The notes below the pieces were generated by a model that worked only from the letters and a program-made list of their open reading frames with translations, was not told the origin of the DNA and did not search any database. The position numbers and the translations under genes are program-made. Positions 58,913 to 64,000 of a stretch of 64,000 nucleotides of DNA are shown here, piece after piece; positions within the stretch are counted from its first letter, which is position 1, and every line of letters starts with the position of its first letter. Source of the DNA: Cephalopachus bancanus (Eukaryota; Chordata; Mammalia; Primates; Tarsiidae); contig JAPVLO010000133.1 of NCBI GenBank assembly GCA_027257055.1, forward strand, positions 8,047,501-8,111,500, written 5' to 3'.

Positions 58913-60329
58913 AGAAAATGAAAATGACATCTCTCTACTCACCAGAAGAATCTGGACAGTCTACCAGTTCCCATTTATAGAAGACCTGGCCAATTGCTGC
59001 TATACCACACTTAGCATCTAAACAGATGCCCTGGGTCCAGTGCCTTCTGTGGACTGGAAAACTGTGGCTTTATGGAACTGTCTGTTGCTACCTGATCCTC
59101 CCAGGTCTGACCCAACATTAGCTGTACTGACCAAAATCAGACAGTCAGTTGGAACTCTGAAGTACGGGGACTTATCGTCCCTAGAGCTGCTTACTAAGTT
59201 AGAGCTACGTGTGACAGATTGCTGGGCTTTTTGAATAACTTTCCGTCTACCAGGTCAAGGGTTTGGCCTTTCACTGGATGTGAAACACAGGAAAGGAAAT
59301 ATGCCACCCACACTGGGACCAGCTGAGGAACTCCAAATGTTACAGTCCATGGCTTCCTAAGAAACTCCTCATTTGCAGGACATCTTGGTGGCCTTTCTCA
59401 AGCTGCACATGCTTAGTGCTAATGGGCTCCTGCACCATTTCCAGTGACCATATAAAAAAGTAGAAACGTAGAAACGCCCACCACATTTTGGCCTCCGCCC
59501 ATTTAAATTCAGTAGGCCCCAACATAAAAGAACTTACCACAAACCGGCTGCACGGTGGGCTAGGAAGAACAGCCTGGACTGTTTTCAATAAATAAAAATG
59601 AGCACTTTCCGTAGAATAAATCCCACATTTCTTGTCAGAATGTTTGTAGGTATAGTTAGTTCTCTCTGAGATAAACAAACACATTTTTGTGGGTTGGATT
59701 TTTTTTCTCTCTTTTTAGCTACAGATGGAATTACTATGAATTAAGGAGGGTGGGAAGAGTGCTAAAACTTGGCTAGAAATATATATATTTTAAGTTTGGC
59801 GACATTCACTTGTACAAATACAAACTAGCACAACAAGGGACAATGAGGAGTGTGGAAAACTAAGTCAATGCTGCTCCTCTCTGGAGACCAGTGGGGCGTA
59901 TTCCATGTACACCCCTGATGATTAGACTGTATTGCCAGTGACATGCAGGAAAAACAGCTGGTAAGATGCCCCACACACTGCTTCGCATCCATTTCAATGG
60001 AGGAATGGTTAACTGTACAACAGTTTGTCTATAACCTCACCGTCCCCCTTTTCCTCGGTGAACCACTTGGCAGTTTGAATTCAGGATTTGGGTTCAGCTC
60101 ATTTTCATTCACCAGCATCTTCTTCTGGAGAAGCTGAAGATTATATCTACAACTCTGATCTTTCTCAACAAATGAGAAATAGTAGCTTCACCTTCAACAG
60201 TCATAGCGATTGATTCTACTTTTATAAACACATTTTGGAAATTGTTTTGTATTTGAAAACCAGACTGTATTGCAACAGAACTGAATTTGAGAATCTCTTT
60301 CAAGTATATTTTAATAATACAAATTATGA
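58913..60329. other. unassigned sequence
   Basis: No supported exon or repeat. Confidence 0.35.
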
Positions 60330-60535
60330 TAACACTCAACACATTTATTGGATACTGACTGTGTGCCAGGAACTGATACACAACTTGTAAGTATTTAATC
60401 TCCCAACTGCCTATATTATAAGAGTTATTATTCACCTCATGGTACAAAGGAGTAAACTGAGGCCAAAAGTGGTGAGGTGGCCTTCCTGGGGTCATATGCC
60501 AATAAGTGAAAGAGTCAGAATGAAAATTAGGAACC
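60330..60535 (-). mobile_element. MIR SINE, antisense
   Basis: Landmarks 'acatttattggatactgact', 'gtgccaggaactgatacaca', 'aggagtaaactgaggccaaa' and 'atatgccaataagtgaaaga'. Confidence 0.85.
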
Positions 60536-60792
60536 CTAAGTCTAGAATCACCTCTGTATGAAATTATTTTAATTAAAACCATTATATTGATACCAGTTAT
60601 CAGTTTTATTTAGGTTAAGTTATGTTAAGCTAATGAGATTGTTATGGCAACATAAGGAATTCTAGATATATCACCACCAATTTTATAGAACTTAAGTTCA
60701 CTGAGCAGGTAAAACAGAAAAACACTGGTTGGTGTAAGTGAAGACTAAAAGTACCTAAAGTCTATAACTTCAAAAAGGACCTCATAGTAAGG

Positions 60793-61101
60793 ACTCTAAA
60801 TAAGCCAGGCTTGGTGGCTCAGCCTGTAATCCCGTGCCTTTGGGAGGCTGAGGTGAGTGGATTGCCTGAGCCCGCGGGTTCGAGACCCGCCTGAGCAGCG
60901 AGACCTCATCTCTACAATAAAAAAAATCAGCCGGCGTGGTAGCGCATGCCTATAATTCCCGGCTATTTGGAAGACTGAGGCGGAAGGATCGCCAGAGCCC
61001 AGCAGGTCGAGGCTGCGGTGGCCGGGAGCGGCCACTGCACTCCAGTCTGGGTGACAGAGTGAGACTCCAATTCAAAAAAGAAAAAAAAAGAACTCTAAAT
61101 A
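60793..61101 (+). mobile_element. Alu SINE with 10-bp target-site duplication
   Basis: Body 60,803-61,091, flanked by ACTCTAAATA at 60,793-60,802 and 61,092-61,101. This is the cleanest copy of the window's main Alu type. The B-box stem (60,874-60,890) and the right-monomer hairpin (61,018-61,035) are both perfect. Confidence 0.97.
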
Positions 61102-61139
61102 TAGGAGAATACATACAGCAGTTCAAAAAATAATTCACT

Positions 61140-61990
61140 ATTTACCTAGAATGGTATAAGCTTTTTATTATATAATTAACATGTTCATTATATAAAAGTT
61201 AAATAATACAAAGAATTTGTATAGGTAATTTTTTTCTCTTAATCCCACAACTCAATTCCCCAGAGGAGCCCACTGTAAACAATCTCTTTTGTGTCATTCC
61301 AAATATTTTTGTTAAATATAAATATATGTTTATTGGAAACACAAATGGAATGGAACTATAAATACTTTGTACCATTCATTTTTAACTTAACATTGTATCT
61401 TGCAGGTCTTTTCATATCATTCCATAAATACTGATTTCATTATTTTTAATAGTTACTTAATATTCTATTTCATTAATGAAAAATCACTATCCTAAATTAT
61501 TTCCAATTTTGTGTGGTTTCAAAACTGGATGGAACAAACTTCTTCATATGCTCTTCACATGTTGGTATATTTCAGGCAGATTCCTTTTAGTAGTTGGGTT
61601 AGCTTTTCATAGATATTTCCCTTCTAAAAGATTATTTCCCTATACTTCCACCAACAATGCAACAGTGCATTTTTCTCACACAAATACTAATGTTGGATAA
61701 TAAAAGACATTTTAGTCTTTGCTGAACTAACAGGTGAGAAAATTCCTGACATTAGTTTGCATGTATTTAATTTGCATGTATTAATAGAATTAATTTAGTT
61801 ATGAATAAAGCCCAATATTTAATTATGAGTAAAGTTTTCTCAGATTTGAATAAATCCTTTGTATTTTATTTTGTTCATTTTTATTGAGTTTTTATTGCAT
61901 TATTGCTTTGTCATTTGTTTTTATAAGGATTTTTGACTATTTACTATCATACTGTGAACACTTTCCTCATTTTTTTATTTATCTTTTAAA
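61140..61990 (-). mobile_element. L1 (old) 3' region, antisense
   Basis: Read left to right, the phrases 'agtattccat'-like (near 61,450), 'acttccaccaacaatgcaac' (about 61,645) and 'taacaggtgagaaaattcct' (about 61,729) are in the order seen in reversed old L1 elements. Strongly mutated, with no intact frame. Confidence 0.65.
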
Positions 61991-62001
61991 ACTTATTTAT
62001 G

Positions 62002-62004
<3 letters not shown>

Positions 62005-62048
<44 letters not shown>
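62005..62048 (+). repeat. (GT)n microsatellite
   Basis: An uninterrupted TG tract of about 22 units. Confidence 0.97.
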
Positions 62049-62051
<3 letters not shown>

Positions 62052-62839
62052 ATAGTCTTACAAATAAATTTTAAGTCTACCTTGTCAGAATTAACAATCT
62101 TGGCTTTTATGCCTCCTGAGTCTGATGTCATGCTTGACAGTTCGTTTCCTATTCTGTGACTACAAAAACTCTCATATTTTTATCTACTAATTTTAATGTT
62201 GCATTTACTGACTTTATTCTTCTGAAATGTATTTAGAATTAGGACTGAAGAAGAAACCCAATTTTTTCCCAAAGGGCTTTGCAGCTGTTTCTGTACCACT
62301 TATTAGATAATCCATCTTTTTCTTACCAATATAAAATGCCACCTTTACTCTATGATAAGTTCCCAGGGGAATTGAGCTTCTTTCTGGATGTTCTATGTAG
62401 TTGTGAACTAATCCCTTTTAAAGTTCTCCTTGGGTCAATATTTTACTCAACAAGTTTTCCTGATCTGGGTTTGAAAATGTGTCCTCATCACAGCCATGAG
62501 ATAGAACTCCTGAGATATCAGTAAGTGAAGCTGACCTCACATAACTGTACACAAAGCAGTCACATGTGTTTTGGTTTGTTTTTAACATTGCAGATCCTTA
62601 GAGTTTTCATAGCTTGGATGTAAGAATAATTTAAAATTTTGTTTTTCTTCCTATATAGTTCATCTGCTCTTAGTTCTGAGTTATGTAATCTTCAAGGATT
62701 CTAAAAAAGATGGCAGAAGTGTTATGAGTTATTACAATGCTGTGTTTAAAAGGGCTTTTGTAAAAGTAGAAATAGTAACATACGAGCACTAATCATTTCT
62801 AGTTTATAATATATAATTGCTTAATCTTTCCAGCTGTAT
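62049..62839. other. unassigned AT-rich sequence, possibly further L1
   Basis: The composition resembles the preceding L1, but I could not match phrases securely. Confidence 0.3.
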
Positions 62840-62975
62840 GAAAGGCTATTATTATCATCACATCCTCTGAATCACTTAGGATGGAAATCTGTCTCAGAGA
62901 CGCATCGTTAGCTCAGGGCCACATGGCTAGCCAATCACACAAGAGGCACTCAAACAAAGGTGAACTGTTTGTTAG
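62840..62975 (-). mobile_element. MIR SINE, antisense
   Basis: Landmarks 'aaaggctattattatcatca' and 'agctcagggccacatggcta'. Confidence 0.6.
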
Positions 62976-63035
62976 AAACCCAAAACTCTTTCCATGACTT
63001 CACACTTCCTGAACTGAGAAGCTATTCCCAAGCCT

Positions 63036-63120
63036 GTGCCATGTGCCTGGCCCTGGAACAGGTATTGAGTAGTTAAATAAATAAATAATAAAAACACCTG
63101 TTCTCACTCCTTGTGTTAAG
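63036..63120 (-). mobile_element. L2-like fragment
   Basis: 'tgccatgtgcctggccctgg' followed by 'gttaaataaataaataataa' resembles the antisense L2 3' end. Confidence 0.45.
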
Positions 63121-63539
63121 ATAGAGTTATTTCTGGGGTCCCTGTAGACTAGGCAGAGGTGAAAACTGCGAGGTAGGTTCTTTATCCTTCAGTCCCCCTG
63201 GTGACTCTCCTAGAGCCCAGTCTCAGCCCCCAGCCATTTTATACTCTCATGGTTCTAATGTGAGCATAGCACCCCAGTGTCCTGCCCAGTCCTGCCCTCC
63301 TTGGACTGACTCTCCTTGCTCTGAACCATAATTTATTTTCTCTTTCAGTACTGTGAACTTACAGCTACACATCTTAAAAGTCATCTCCTAAACACTTTCA
63401 ATAATTTAAGAATGATACAATGTGATCCCTTCTCTGGGCCGTTTATACTTCATGGAGGACTTCTGATCAACATTTTTACTTTTTAATTGTGAAAGAAATA
63501 TTTAGACCATTTTGGGAAATTAGTCATGTTGTGGAGAAA
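63121..63539. other. unassigned sequence
   Basis: No feature recognised. Confidence 0.35.
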
Positions 63540-63740
63540 TTTCACCCATCATCCTACAATAAGAGATGATCTTAGTCTTAAAATATGTACATATAAACTA
63601 CTTTGAGGCTCTCTTCAGTGTCCATGTACTTATTCTTTAGATATTCTACTATCATAATTGTTATAATGGTTAGTCGTCTTTTTTTCTTTTTACTTAGAAT
63701 ATGTTTAGAATACCTTTTCATGACACTGTGTTCTCTTTCA
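63540..63740. mobile_element. possible L1 3'-UTR remnant
   Basis: 'attctactatcataattgtt' and 'ccttttcatgacactgtgtt' have an old-L1 flavour. Weak. Confidence 0.3.
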
Positions 63741-63746
63741 ACATAG

Positions 63747-64000
63747 TTTTTTTTTTTTTGAGTTGGAGTCTCACTCTGTCACCCATACTAGAGTGCAGTG
63801 GCATGCTCCCAGTCACTGCAGCCTCAACCTTCTGGTCTCCAATAATTCTTCCGTCTCAGCCTTCCAAGTAGCCAGAACTCCAGGTGCGCACTACCACACC
63901 CAGCTAATTTTTTATTTATTGTAGAGATGAGGTCTCACCAAGTTGCCCAGGCGGGTCTCGAACCCGCGGGCCTAATTTTTTATTTATTGTAGAGATGAGG
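63747..64000 (-). mobile_element. Alu SINE, antisense, with internal 68-bp repeat, cut by window end
   Basis: A poly(T) start at 63,747-63,759 is followed by the right monomer, the linker and part of the left monomer up to the reversed B-box stem (63,951-63,967). The sequence then returns to the linker: CTAATTTTTTATTTATTGTA begins at 63,904 and again at 63,972. The first copy continues as a normal Alu. The second is cut by the window end after 29 bases, identical as far as it goes. Confidence 0.93.

Noticed and set aside
60874..60890. tRNA-like T arm considered as a tRNA gene
   Set aside because: It is part of an Alu; no acceptor, D or anticodon arms fit around it.

Overview
This window looks like nuclear genomic DNA from a primate. 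The evidence is a set of dimeric, 7SL-derived Alu SINEs with A-rich linkers, A-tails and target-site duplications, plus one older copy at about 25,636 that reads like AluJ. There are also many MIR, L2, L1, hAT-Charlie and Tigger remnants, (GT)n and (CT)n microsatellites, minisatellites and one CpG island. Most Alus here are not a standard human AluS or AluY type. They share a shortened A-box region (TGGCTCAGCCTG), a GC-rich T-arm-like B-box hairpin and an altered right monomer. They also differ from the lemur-type Alu I know, so a tarsier-like, non-anthropoid primate is my best guess. That is an inference and was not tested.

Layout. 1-17 kb is mostly intergenic-looking sequence with a (CT)n tract, an LTR-like segment with a TATA box and poly(A) signal (about 1,790-2,090), an antisense Alu (4,403-4,700), an 18-bp minisatellite (7,058-7,322), MIR and L1 pieces, and a CCA-rich degenerate repeat (11,038-11,480). 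A guanine-run cluster lies at 17,234-17,280. A strong CpG island (about 17.83-19.23 kb) has several GC boxes and no clear TATA box. Its right part contains a likely non-coding first exon on the + strand ending at a good 5' splice site (exon end 19,094). The minus strand also has a good donor at 18,443 inside an open frame, so the island may be a bidirectional promoter. I could not name the gene.

From 19.1 kb to the end I recognise no protein-coding exon, which fits a long first intron or a gene-poor region. It holds AluJ (25.6 kb), an 86-87-bp tandem array of about 24 units (30,488-32,575), young-looking Alus (30.1, 35.3, 50.1, 60.8 and 63.7 kb), more degraded or truncated Alus (33.95 and 53.4 kb), L1 fragments, an LTR-like segment with three 30-bp repeats (about 42.0-42.4 kb), a 92-bp triplicated unit (45.1-45.4 kb), a GC-rich block with a 288-codon minus-strand frame (47.5-48.5 kb), and a Tigger-type DNA transposon split by an Alu (49.4-50.7 kb).

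I found no confident protein-coding gene, tRNA, rRNA, CRISPR array or operon. Most long open frames are chance frames in GC-rich, repeat or low-complexity DNA. The most interesting signals are the lineage-specific Alu hairpins, the 86-87-bp array, the possibly bidirectional CpG-island promoter, and several tandem repeats whose unit length is a multiple of three and which therefore make long false reading frames.
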